NCBI GenBank assembly: GCA_022616395.1
Contig: JAKEEV010000646.1
Coordinates: 1-15,353, forward strand
Reading direction: 5' to 3'
Source of the DNA: Planctomycetia bacterium
Lineage (GTDB): Bacteria > Planctomycetota > Planctomycetia > Gemmatales > Gemmataceae
Length of the DNA stretch: 15,353 nucleotides
The translations under genes were made by a program, and so were the position numbers. The notes under the pieces were generated by a model. That model was not told the origin of the DNA. It saw only the letters and a list, made by a program, of their open reading frames with translations, and made no database searches. Shown piece after piece: positions 1 to 6,886 of this stretch; position 1 is the stretch's first letter; each line of letters starts with the position of its first letter.

Positions 1-39
1 CAACCCGGCTTTCGACCTTTTGAAACGGTCTCTGAGAAC

Positions 40-70
40 TTGTAATCCGCACCCCGCCCGGTTGTATAAT
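40..70 (+). promoter_or_regulatory. Candidate sigma-70 promoter of the isc genes
   Basis: A perfect -10 hexamer TATAAT sits at 65-70. A weak -35 match, TTGTAA, lies at 40-45 with a 19-bp spacer, slightly longer than the usual 17. The start of transcription would fall near 77, about 48 bases before the iscA-like ATG. This is seen by motif only; iscA could also be read from an upstream iscS/iscU transcript outside the window. Confidence 0.45.
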
Positions 71-124
71 CCATTACACGAACTGATCAGATTCGTACCA
101 CTTCCCGAAGTGAAAGGTGAAAAG

Positions 125-538
125 ATGGCGACTGCTGTTGCTCCCGAAACGCAAGGGCTGGGCGTCAAGGACGCGCCTCCAGCCGCTCCGCCCATCACGG
201 TGACCGAGAAGGCGGCGACCGAAGTCAAGCGCCATATCGCGGACATGGAAAGTCGCGGAGAACTGGAAGCGGGTGCGAAGCTGTTCCTGCGCGTGAGCGT
301 GCGAGGAGGAGGCTGTAGCGGCTTTCAGAACAAACTCGACCTTGACCACAAGTTCGACGAGAAGATGGACCACAAGTTCGAGTTCCACGGCATCGATGTC
401 GTGATCGACAAGCGGTCGATGCTCTACCTCAGTGGCGCCGTCGTCGATTTCCACGACGACCTGAACAAGCGCGGATTCACGATCACCAACCCCCAGGCCA
501 AGAGCACCTGCGGCTGCGGCAGTTCGTACAGCATGTAG
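125..538 (+). CDS. iscA: Iron-sulfur cluster assembly accessory protein, IscA/HesB family
   Basis: This A-type carrier of 137 residues would accept or deliver Fe-S clusters or iron in the cytosol during cluster maturation. The three family cysteines are visible: C64 in GGGCSGF, and C129 and C131 in a C-terminal TCGCGSS motif. The first 22 or so residues form an Ala/Pro-rich extension; the core starts near ITVTEKAATEVK. I chose ATG 125 because the family core begins soon after it and a GGTGA purine stretch precedes it. An in-frame upstream start at 20 would add 35 residues with no family resemblance and would lie across the promoter. The position ahead of hscB fits the isc operon order. It could instead be named ErpA or SufA, since these paralogs are hard to separate by sequence alone. 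Confidence 0.9.
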   Translation: MATAVAPETQGLGVKDAPPAAPPITVTEKAATEVKRHIADMESRGELEAGAKLFLRVSVRGGGCSGFQNKLDLDHKFDEKMDHKFEFHGIDVVIDKRSMLYLSGAVVDFHDDLNKRGFTITNPQAKSTCGCGSSYSM

Positions 539-651
539 TCATTGGTCATTGGTCATTGGTCATCAGTCTGAGTGGTCTTGCACGACGCGCGAGGATCGCG
601 AAGACCGACGAATGACTGATGACCAATGACTAAGGACCAATGACCAATGAC
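538..651 (+). repeat. Long inverted repeat of TCATTGG units between iscA and hscB
   Basis: The left arm (538-570) is a run of three TCATTGG units ending in CATCAGTC. The right arm (614-651) is its reverse complement, with about six extra bases interrupting the match. The arms could pair as roughly 16 plus 15 bp around a 43-base loop. The left arm starts at the last base of the iscA stop codon, and the right arm contains the hscB ATG (647) and its AAGGA ribosome-binding sequence (632-636). Similar TGACCAATGAC strings recur between genes in planctomycete and verrucomicrobial genomes, to my knowledge. It may act as an RNA hairpin tuning hscB translation, or be a passive dispersed repeat. Confidence 0.85.
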
Positions 652-1171
652 GGACCACTTCCACCGCCTCGGCCTTCCGAGGCGGTTTGCGCTTGATGCC
701 GACGAACTGGAACGGGTGTATCTCGCGCGTTCGCGGGCGATCCACCCGGACTACCACGTCGCGGGATCGGCGGCGGACCTCAGTGCGAGTCTGGAACTGT
801 CAGCGGCGGTTAACGAGGCATACAACACCCTCCGCGACCCGTTTGCGCGCGCGGAGCACCTACTGGCACTCGAAGGCGGTCCGACTGCAAGTGAACACAA
901 GCAAATTCCGCAAGCATTCCTCGCGGAGATGCTTGACGCACGCGAACAGATCGAAGCAACTCGCGGAGTTCCGGGCGAGTTGGAGAAACTGGAACGCGAG
1001 TTCAAGACCCGCTTCGATGGAATCTTGACCGAGGTGGGCAAACTCTTTGACTCACTCGGAGCACTTCCGCCCGACGACCCGCAAAGAGCGAACCTCTTGC
1101 TACTCATCCGGGGTCTATTGAACGCGGCCAAGTACGTTCGCGGACTGCTGAGAGACCTTCACGCTGACTAG
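647..1171 (+). CDS. hscB: Fe-S cluster co-chaperone HscB (J-domain protein)
   Basis: HscB is the J-protein that presents the IscU scaffold to the Hsp70 HscA and stimulates its ATPase. The protein has 174 residues, close to E. coli HscB at about 171. The N-terminal J domain carries the HPD tripeptide at residues 33-35 (AIHPDYH), followed by the AVNEAYNTLRDP segment typical of helix III. The C-terminal part (about 85-170) is helical with LEREF and LL-rich segments, as expected for the IscU-binding domain. The ATG at 647 lies in the right arm of the inverted repeat 538-651, with AAGGA ten bases upstream. It is followed 10 bases later by the CxxC protein gene, so the two are probably cotranscribed. 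Its partner hscA lies 5.7 kb downstream instead of adjacent. Confidence 0.93.
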   Translation: MTDHFHRLGLPRRFALDADELERVYLARSRAIHPDYHVAGSAADLSASLELSAAVNEAYNTLRDPFARAEHLLALEGGPTASEHKQIPQAFLAEMLDAREQIEATRGVPGELEKLEREFKTRFDGILTEVGKLFDSLGALPPDDPQRANLLLLIRGLLNAAKYVRGLLRDLHAD

Positions 1172-1181
1172 GAGAGCTGTC

Positions 1182-1484
1182 ATGTACGACCCGGCGAACC
1201 TGAAGAAGATGAAGACGATGAAGGAACTGGCTCCCGAACCGATGGCCGCGTTCCACGCGCTCAACGACGCGGTCTTCAAGGAAGGCGCACTCTCGGTGAA
1301 GGTGAAGGAACTGATCGCAGTCGCGGTCGCAGTCACTACGCAGTGCCCGTACTGCATCGACGTGCATGTGAAGAAGGCGAAGGCGGCGGGCGCGACCGAA
1401 GCCGAATTGACCGAGGCAACGCTTGTCGCGGCTGCGCTGAAGGCCGGTGGTGCAGTCACTCACGGCACGCACGCGATTGGCTGA
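1182..1484 (+). CDS. Carboxymuconolactone decarboxylase family protein (AhpD-like)
   Basis: This 100-residue helical protein belongs to the CMD/AhpD-like fold. It has E43, C55, C58 and H62 (KELIAVAV then QCPYCIDVH), the same 12-3-4 spacing as the Glu/Cys/Cys/His proton-relay site of mycobacterial AhpD. This argues for a thiol-disulfide or peroxide-linked activity rather than true lactone decarboxylation. The start ATG has GGAGAG six bases upstream, overlapping the hscB stop, so the gene looks translationally close-coupled to hscB. A redox-active CxxC protein inside an isc cluster suggests a role in protecting cluster assembly from oxidants, but that is inference. It ends seven bases before the tRNA gene. 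Confidence 0.85.
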   Translation: MYDPANLKKMKTMKELAPEPMAAFHALNDAVFKEGALSVKVKELIAVAVAVTTQCPYCIDVHVKKAKAAGATEAELTEATLVAAALKAGGAVTHGTHAIG

Positions 1485-1491
1485 GACAACC

Positions 1492-1563
1492 GGGCGCTTA
1501 GCTCAGAGGCAGAGCACTCCCCTTACACGGGAGGTGTCACAGGTTCAAATCCTGTAGCGCCCA
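1492..1563 (+). tRNA. tRNA-Val (anticodon UAC)
   Basis: The sequence folds into a full 72-nt cloverleaf. The acceptor stem GGGCGCT pairs with AGCGCCC, the D stem GCTC pairs with GAGC, the anticodon stem CTCCC pairs with GGGAG around loop CTTACAC (anticodon TAC), and the T stem ACAGG pairs with CCTGT around TTCAAAT. The discriminator is A1563, and CCA is not encoded. It lies seven bases after the CMD-like gene with no obvious promoter of its own, so it may be processed from the hscB transcript. Its 3' half recurs at 6821-6863. Confidence 0.97.
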
Positions 1564-1890
1564 CTGCGAGAAAAGACTGCGATTGATAGCATGTGACCGA
1601 CAGAAAACAGGCGGTCGTCAACTCTCTTATTTCCTGGAATTCTTCCAGGAAAACTCTCGCGTCCATTGTCAGAGGTCAACCATACTGACACGCACTTTGG
1701 CCATCTTGGTTGCGGCCGTTGCCCTGACCGCAGGTGAACCAACTCGGTGCGACGACCCCCGGCGTGGCGGCCGGACAAGAAAGCCGGCGGAGTCGTTAGT
1801 GGTGTCCCAAACAGTTCGCCCGCGCAATCCGCGAGCGCTGAGGAGCGCCCTCGTCGAATCACCGGATTCCACTCTTCGGGAGGTGCCCCA
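1564..1890 (+). other. Gene-free stretch after tRNA-Val with a 10-bp hairpin
   Basis: No convincing gene fits here. A perfect hairpin, TTTCCTGGAA (1630-1639), loop TTC, TTCCAGGAAA (1643-1652), follows the tRNA. It is followed by AACTC rather than a T run, so it is at best a weak terminator or processing signal. At about 1684-1745 one frame reads a signal-peptide-like string (ILTRTLAILVAAVALTAG) without a usable start, possibly the remnant of a secreted-protein gene. A GGGAGGTG ribosome-binding site at 1879-1886 belongs to the next gene. Confidence 0.5.
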
Positions 1891-2685
1891 ATGCCCGATC
1901 CCGCCACAGTCGCGCGCACTCTCTACCTCGATCTGATCGAACGGTGCCTGCTCAACACGATCTACGAGGACGACTATACCGACTGGAGCCAGCCGGGGGT
2001 TGCCCGGAAGTTCGACCCTCTGAAGCGCCAGCGTGGGCTTGACTGGCCGACGGTCGCCCACACCATGATCGGTCAACTCCGGCTCCGGAACCTGCGCGAA
2101 CTCGCCGAACAGGCGCTCGCTCAGGGAATCCCCGGCGACTTCATCGAGACCGGCGTCTGGCGCGGTGGAGCCTGCATTCTCCTGCGCGCTGTCTTGAAAG
2201 CGTATGGGGTGACCGACCGACGAGTATTCGCCGCCGACTCGTTCGAGGGCTTACCGCGGCCCAACACCGAGGCGTATCCGGCCGATACCGGCGACGCCCA
2301 TCACACCTTCCGGGAACTCGCCATTCCCCTCGAACAGGTTCAAGCCAACTTTGCCAAATACGGACTGCTCGACAACCAGGTTGTGTTTCTGAAGGGGTGG
2401 TTCAAGGACACGCTGCCGGGCGCTCCGATCGAGCGTTTAGCTCTCCTGCGGCTCGACGGTGACATGTACGAATCAACGACGGATGGCTTGAGCCACCTTT
2501 ACGACAAGGTCTCGCTGGGTGGTTTCGTCATCGTCGATGACTATGGAGCGACCCCCAATTGCCGAAGGGCGGTGGATGACTTCCGGCGGCAACGGAGAAT
2601 TGCCGAACCGCTCGTCAACATCGACACCCTCGGCGTCTACTGGCGGAAACTGATACGAAGTCCCTCAAACGGACCAAGCGACTGA
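1891..2685 (+). CDS. TylF/MycF-family SAM-dependent O-methyltransferase
   Basis: This 264-residue protein resembles macrocin O-methyltransferase TylF and relatives, Mg-dependent enzymes that methylate sugar hydroxyls. Visible motifs are the SAM-binding loop ETGVWRGG (86-93), the acidic AADSFEGLP segment (about 114-122, D116), the RLDGDMYEST metal/active-site segment (D189, D191) and IVDDYG (D216, D217), in the family order. ATG 1891 has an excellent Shine-Dalgarno, GGGAGGTG, four bases upstream. An in-frame start at 1747 would add 48 low-complexity residues and is unlikely. The gene precedes the giant glycosyltransferase by 125 bases on the same strand, so it probably methylates sugars of the glycan made by that protein. 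The exact substrate cannot be told. Confidence 0.85.
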   Translation: MPDPATVARTLYLDLIERCLLNTIYEDDYTDWSQPGVARKFDPLKRQRGLDWPTVAHTMIGQLRLRNLRELAEQALAQGIPGDFIETGVWRGGACILLRAVLKAYGVTDRRVFAADSFEGLPRPNTEAYPADTGDAHHTFRELAIPLEQVQANFAKYGLLDNQVVFLKGWFKDTLPGAPIERLALLRLDGDMYESTTDGLSHLYDKVSLGGFVIVDDYGATPNCRRAVDDFRRQRRIAEPLVNIDTLGVYWRKLIRSPSNGPSD

Positions 2686-2701
2686 ATCCCCACAGACACA
2701 T

Positions 2702-2739
2702 CGCGGGACAACCCGCGTTCCCACCGAGCGATCGCTCGG
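2702..2739. repeat. Tandem hairpin and 16-bp perfect palindrome
   Basis: CGCGGG (2702-2707) and CCCGCG (2712-2717) form a 6-bp hairpin with a four-base loop. It is followed by an exact 16-bp palindrome, CCGAGCGATCGCTCGG (2724-2739). They lie between the methyltransferase stop and the glycosyltransferase start. Without a T run they do not look like a standard intrinsic terminator. A protein-binding site or mRNA processing hairpin is possible. Confidence 0.6.
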
Positions 2740-2810
2740 ACGCCAAGGATCTCAGTTCCCGTTGAATTCTGCTTTGCGTTATTGAATTGAGAAGAACTCG
2801 ATCTGGACTG

Positions 2811-5800
2811 ATGACATCGAACGCCCGCGTGGGCATAATGTTCGCCGACTCGATCACCTCCCTCTCGCCCCAGCAGGTGACTCCCGTGCGCTACCTCTTT
2901 GGTCCTGCATCAATCGCGTTCGCCAATGAGTACCTCGCCGAGGACCGCCACAGTGGAAAGTGTGTCTGCCTGGGCGCGGACATCCCGTGCGACTCCGCCG
3001 ACACCTGGGACGCCATCGCCAGCCGACTGCCGGCCGGCTGGAAGCCCGAGCGGATTGTCGTTCGGCTCTCGCAGGTCAATCTTCCCATTGGCCTCTGGTC
3101 CGCAACGGTCCCAATCATCGGGCTGGCGGAAGACTGGGATCTGCTCGGGCACTACTACCGCCACACTTTCCCCATGTGTGACGTGGTTCTGGCTGACCCA
3201 CCCGCCGCGACCGCAATCGAGAGCATGGGGTTCGGCCGGGTTCTGACCGCGGACCTGTGCGGACTGGGTCGATCTGCCCTCGAACTTCCAGTCGGAGACG
3301 CACAGGACATCGACGTATTGGTTCTCGACGACCTACACCCAGCGGTTCGGCGTGAAGGGCTTCCCTGGGTCGGGCGGATTGCTCAACTCGCCGATAGTTG
3401 CCGGGTTGTGGTTCGCAGACCGACCAACTTGGCGGCAGACCGCGCCCTGTTGGCTCGCACGCGGTTCTTCGCGCAGCTCCCCGGTTTCGGCAGCACTGAC
3501 CGACTGGCCTACGAAGCGGCCGCGGCCGGGGCGGTTCTGTTCCGCGTTCCAACCGCGTGGGATGGAGCCGACGGACTGCGCACGGGAATCGATTACATCC
3601 CCTACAACGGGCAGAACCTTGAGCGCATCATCCTGCATTTGCTCGAAAGCCCCGCGGAGTACCGTCCGGTAGCTGGGGCGGGGCGCGCTCGGGTGCGAGA
3701 GTTCACCTACTCAGCGCGCCTTGGGCTGGGTCTGGCTGCGGCGAATACCGTGCGGGAGTCATCGACCGAGCGTGCCCAGCGCCGAAGTGAAACTGGAGCC
3801 GCGCCCGGTTTGGGTTGGGCCGCGTGGGCGGCCACCCTCGGGCGACCTCTCGTCGGAGTGCCGGAACCCGGCGGACCGGATGACAGGCCGGAGTTGGCAG
3901 TAGCACGCGGAGTTATCGCCTCGACTCCAGTGGATGCGGTCAGACACTTTGAGCAAGCTCTGGCTCTCGATCCGACACACCCGGTTGCCGCAAGTAACCT
4001 GGCTGAAGCTCTGGCCGCGGCTGACCGGGCCGAGGATGCGGTCGCCGTGGCGAAGCGGGCCGTCCAACAACTCGAAGTCTCCGCTCCTCGTCCGTTCGCG
4101 GCCTGGGATGTTCCGCTCTATCCGCTCGCCGATGTGCTCGCCCGATGTGAGTGGGAACGTCTTGTCTGGCTGGCTGGTGGAAACCCGACCATTGAGGCAG
4201 AAGCCAAGCGCGGGCTGCTCCGGTGGCGGCTCCACGCTCTCCTCGCCCGGCTGACCGACGACCTGTCGCACTACCACGAATCCGCGCTCGCTCGACCAGA
4301 CCTGGCAACCACCCACGCGGCTCTCGGCTGCGCTCTGGCGCGTCGGGGGCGGGTCCACGAGGGATTGCCTCACCTGAAGGGAGCGGTTGCGGCCGATCCC
4401 TTCGACCGAGCTGCCGCGCGTGCGCTGTTTGCAGCTCTGGGAGATGCGAAAGACTCAATCGGCCAACGGCTCTTCGTGAGGCAACAGCGCAGACTGGTGG
4501 CCGCGGCAGCCGAGGATTGCCCCGCGGAACAGTGGCTGGACAATGCTGGACCGGTCGGGGATGAGCTGGTTTCGGTGATTATCGTTGTTCACAACCAGCC
4601 GGAGTTCACTCGTGTCTGCCTGGAGAGCGTCCTGCGCTGCACTCGCCCGCCAGTGGAACTCATTCTGGTGGATAACGGCTCAGAAACCGAAACAAGTTCC
4701 CTCCTTGCTGATTACACGCGCCGGCCCGGAGTCGGCCGGGTGGAACTCCTCCGTACCGGGAAGAACCTCGGCTACCCCGCGGCAGCCAACCGCGGACTGG
4801 CGGTTGCCCGCGGGGAGTTTCTGGTGCTCTTGAACAATGACACAGCAGTCACTCCGGGGTGGATTGAAAGTCTCCTCGAACGACTGCTCGCCGACTGGCC
4901 GCGAGTCGGACTGGTCGGGCCGGTCACCAACGCCGCTCCCGACCCACAGCGAGTGCCTCTGGGTTACACCGACCTGGAGGACCTCGACGAGTTCGCGATC
5001 TCTCGCCGCCGGACACACGTGGGGGAAGCCCTGGAGGTCAAACGGCTGTCGGGGTTCTGCATGGTCACGTCGCGGCAAGCGTACCAGGCAATCGGGCCAC
5101 TCGACGAGCAGTTTGGGATCGGGTTCTTTGAAGACGATGACTGGTGCGTCCGCGCCCGCAGGGCGGGATATGCTCTGGTCGTCGCGCTGGACACGTTCGT
5201 CCACCATTTCGGAAACGCAACGTTCCGGGCGGTCGGGGCCGATACAGAAGCTCTGTTGCGGGCGAACTACGAGAAGTTCCGGGCCAAGTGGGGCGAAGAC
5301 GAAGCCCGCCCATATCACCTCCCGGCAACTCCACGCGAGAAAGCCGCTCGGCAAACGGTCTCCCTGTGCATGATCGTCCGAAACGAGGAACACCACCTGC
5401 CGGACTGCCTCTCCTCGGCCCGCGATCTGGTGGATGAGATGGTGGTCGTTGATACCGGCTCGACCGACCGGACAAAGGAAATCGCCGCCGGGTTCAGCGC
5501 GAAGGTGTTCGACTTCCCCTGGGTGGACAGCTTCTCGGCGGCACGCAACGAGAGCATCCGGCACGCAACCGGGGACTGGGTATTCTGGCTTGATGCCGAC
5601 GACCGACTCGGTCACGACGACCGGGAGAAACTTCGACGGCTCCTCGGCAGCCTGCGCGACGAACTCGCAGCGTATGTGATGAAGTGCCGGTGCGTGTCCG
5701 ACACGCCCGGTGCGTCCGAGACCGTTGTAGATCACGTTCGCCTCTTCCGCAATGACCCGCGACTGCGGTGGCGGTATCGGGTTCACGAACAGATTCTGCC

Positions 5801-6563
5801 CGCTCTTCGAGAAGTCGGGGCCGATGTCCGCTGGTCGGACGTGGCCATCACTCATCTCGGATACGCGGAGCCTGGCGCACGCGGGCCGAAGCTCGAACGC
5901 GACCTGCGCCTGCTGCGTCTGGAGGAAACCGAACAGCCAGACGACCCATTCACGCTCTTTAACCTCGGATCGGTGATGCTCGAACTCCGCCAGACGGAGG
6001 AAGCACTGCCGTATCTTCTTCGCAGCCTCACCCGGTCCCATCCGCGGGATTCGATTGTCCGCAAGTTGCACGCCCAGATCGCGCAGTGTCACCACCGCGC
6101 CGGACGGCAGGAAGAGGCGCTGCGGGCTTGTGCCGCGGGCCGAGAGCACTATCCGGATGACGCCGAGTTGCTCTTCGTCGAGGGGCTTGTGAGGCAGGAC
6201 GGCGGCGACTGGGAAGGGGCGGCCGGATGCTGGCGGCGGCTGGTAGACGGACGTGACGGGTACCACTTTGCCAGCGTGGACGCGGGCTTGCGCGGGTATA
6301 AGAGCCGCCACAATCTGGCTTTGGCGTACTTCCAGTTGGGTCGTCCGGTGGAGGCCGAGGAGCAGTGGCGGCACGCGGCCGAAGAGTGCCCGTCATTTGT
6401 TCCTGCATGGGTTGGGTTGGGTCGGATGGGAACGGCGCGCGGAGATCGCGCACTTGTCGCGCTCGCGGTTGCGCGACTCGAAGCGCTGGGCGAAACCGGG
6501 CAGATGGAAGTGGCCGAACTGCGAGCCTGGCTCACCTCGGGTAGCGCCATTCCAGAGGCGTGA
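2811..6563 (+). CDS. Giant multidomain glycosyltransferase: CgeB-like, TPR, two GT2 domains, TPR
   Basis: This 1250-residue cytosolic protein looks like a glycan polymerising or decorating enzyme. Residues about 25-320 resemble CgeB/GT4-like transferases, with EAAAAGAVLF, IPYN and ARVREFTYSAR near the end of that region. TPR-like repeats fill about 350-580. The first GT2 domain spans about 588-800, with VSVIIVVHNQ, ILVDNGSE, LLNNDTAVTPGW as the DxD equivalent, and GFFEDDDWCVRARRAG as the acceptor-base region. A second, different GT2 domain spans about 850-1015, with SLCMIVRNEE, VVDTGSTDRT and WLDADDRL, of the type seen in WaaE/SunS-like proteins. TPR repeats close the protein (about 1025-1240). 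No signal peptide or membrane segment is apparent. The start is uncertain: ATG 2811 has no clear ribosome-binding site, TTG 2787 and ATG 2838 are possible, and GTG 2886 is preceded by AGCAGG at a good distance. It probably acts with the upstream methyltransferase. Confidence 0.85.
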   Translation: MTSNARVGIMFADSITSLSPQQVTPVRYLFGPASIAFANEYLAEDRHSGKCVCLGADIPCDSADTWDAIASRLPAGWKPERIVVRLSQVNLPIGLWSATVPIIGLAEDWDLLGHYYRHTFPMCDVVLADPPAATAIESMGFGRVLTADLCGLGRSALELPVGDAQDIDVLVLDDLHPAVRREGLPWVGRIAQLADSCRVVVRRPTNLAADRALLARTRFFAQLPGFGSTDRLAYEAAAAGAVLFRVPTAWDGADGLRTGIDYIPYNGQNLERIILHLLESPAEYRPVAGAGRARVREFTYSARLGLGLAAANTVRESSTERAQRRSETGAAPGLGWAAWAATLGRPLVGVPEPGGPDDRPELAVARGVIASTPVDAVRHFEQALALDPTHPVAASNLAEALAAADRAEDAVAVAKRAVQQLEVSAPRPFAAWDVPLYPLADVLARCEWERLVWLAGGNPTIEAEAKRGLLRWRLHALLARLTDDLSHYHESALARPDLATTHAALGCALARRGRVHEGLPHLKGAVAADPFDRAAARALFAALGDAKDSIGQRLFVRQQRRLVAAAAEDCPAEQWLDNAGPVGDELVSVIIVVHNQPEFTRVCLESVLRCTRPPVELILVDNGSETETSSLLADYTRRPGVGRVELLRTGKNLGYPAAANRGLAVARGEFLVLLNNDTAVTPGWIESLLERLLADWPRVGLVGPVTNAAPDPQRVPLGYTDLEDLDEFAISRRRTHVGEALEVKRLSGFCMVTSRQAYQAIGPLDEQFGIGFFEDDDWCVRARRAGYALVVALDTFVHHFGNATFRAVGADTEALLRANYEKFRAKWGEDEARPYHLPATPREKAARQTVSLCMIVRNEEHHLPDCLSSARDLVDEMVVVDTGSTDRTKEIAAGFSAKVFDFPWVDSFSAARNESIRHATGDWVFWLDADDRLGHDDREKLRRLLGSLRDELAAYVMKCRCVSDTPGASETVVDHVRLFRNDPRLRWRYRVHEQILPALREVGADVRWSDVAITHLGYAEPGARGPKLERDLRLLRLEETEQPDDPFTLFNLGSVMLELRQTEEALPYLLRSLTRSHPRDSIVRKLHAQIAQCHHRAGRQEEALRACAAGREHYPDDAELLFVEGLVRQDGGDWEGAAGCWRRLVDGRDGYHFASVDAGLRGYKSRHNLALAYFQLGRPVEAEEQWRHAAEECPSFVPAWVGLGRMGTARGDRALVALAVARLEALGETGQMEVAELRAWLTSGSAIPEA

Positions 6564-6738
6564 GTGCGGGGATTGGAGCATACCAGGCAGTCTTCCGCCG
6601 GCCTCGCGATTTGAAATGTTGTGGATTGTGAGGCCGGATGGACACAAGTCGCTGTTGTGGGTAATCGGCGTTCCTCATTTCCGGCCTCGGAGGAACGTGA
6701 TGTTGCGCCGGCACGCGATCTCGGACGCCCAACGAATG
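6564..6738 (+). other. Intergenic stretch with competing hairpins upstream of hscA
   Basis: No gene is supported here. CCGGCCTC occurs at 6598-6605 and 6681-6688, and its complement GAGGCCGG lies between them at 6630-6637, so the middle copy could pair with either neighbour. A separate 8-bp hairpin is formed by CGTTCCTC (6669-6676) and GAGGAACG (6690-6697), which overlaps the second CCGGCCTC. These could end the glycosyltransferase transcript or act as an attenuator-like switch, but no T run follows. Confidence 0.5.
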
Positions 6739-6766
6739 TTGAAGAACGCATGGCGGGCAATATGAT
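6739..6766 (+). promoter_or_regulatory. Candidate promoter for hscA-iscX
   Basis: TTGAAG at 6739-6744 and TATGAT at 6761-6766 are separated by 16 bp, a good sigma-70-like arrangement. Transcription would begin near 6773, just ahead of the tRNA-like relic and 114 bases before the hscA ATG. It could have been the promoter of the relic tRNA, and it could now supply hscA expression cut off from the hscB promoter by the inserted block. Confidence 0.4.
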
Positions 6767-6783
6767 GAATAGTTGGAAAACAT

Positions 6784-6863
6784 GGGCGTTCGGCATGTTT
6801 TCGGAGGAGTTTGAGTTTCGCTTCCACGGAAGGTGTCACAGATCCCGATCCGTAGCGCCCACT
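6784..6863 (+). pseudogene. Decayed copy of the tRNA-Val gene (3' half clear, 5' half doubtful)
   Basis: Positions 6821-6863 match tRNA-Val 1522-1565 at 37 of 44 aligned positions, including GGTGTCACAG and GTAGCGCCCACT. Upstream at 6784 lies GGGCGTT, able to pair with AGCGCCC as an acceptor stem (one G-U), at nearly the right distance. The D-arm region is about six bases too long and shows no D stem. The T stem and the TTC of the T loop are damaged, and the anticodon stem has a mismatch. The loop would read UCC (a glycine anticodon), but the fold is too broken to call a working tRNA. It is either a relic of a whole tRNA or an attachment-site copy of the 3' half. Confidence 0.7.
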
Positions 6864-6886
6864 CGCCTTCCCCGCGTTTCAGCGCC

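Larger units (their letters stand above)
1522..6863. mobile_element. Candidate tRNA-bracketed insertion carrying a glycan module
   Basis: The last 44 bases around the tRNA-Val 3' end (1522-1565) are repeated in direct orientation at 6821-6863, with 37 of 44 aligned positions identical and one gap. Between them lie a TylF-like methyltransferase and a giant glycosyltransferase, which have no link to Fe-S assembly. They separate hscB-CMD from hscA-iscX. This is the layout left by site-specific integration into the 3' end of a tRNA gene, where the intact tRNA remains on one side. No integrase is present, so the element would be decayed or moved by other means. A tRNA duplication followed by ordinary recombination would look similar. 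Confidence 0.5.

Noticed and set aside
1630..1652. Intrinsic terminator after tRNA-Val
   Set aside because: The 10-bp hairpin is good, but no T run follows on either strand.
1747..1890. N-terminal extension of the TylF-like protein
   Set aside because: The 48 extra residues are low complexity and unlike the family, while ATG 1891 has a strong Shine-Dalgarno.
4680..6374. Long minus-strand open frame (564 codons) antisense to the glycosyltransferase
   Set aside because: It is a shadow of the high-GC plus-strand gene. The translation has no domain character, and the plus frame carries clear GT2 and TPR motifs.
6784..6861. Functional tRNA-Gly(UCC) reading of the relic
   Set aside because: There is no D stem, the region before the anticodon stem is about six bases too long, and the T stem and T loop are damaged.
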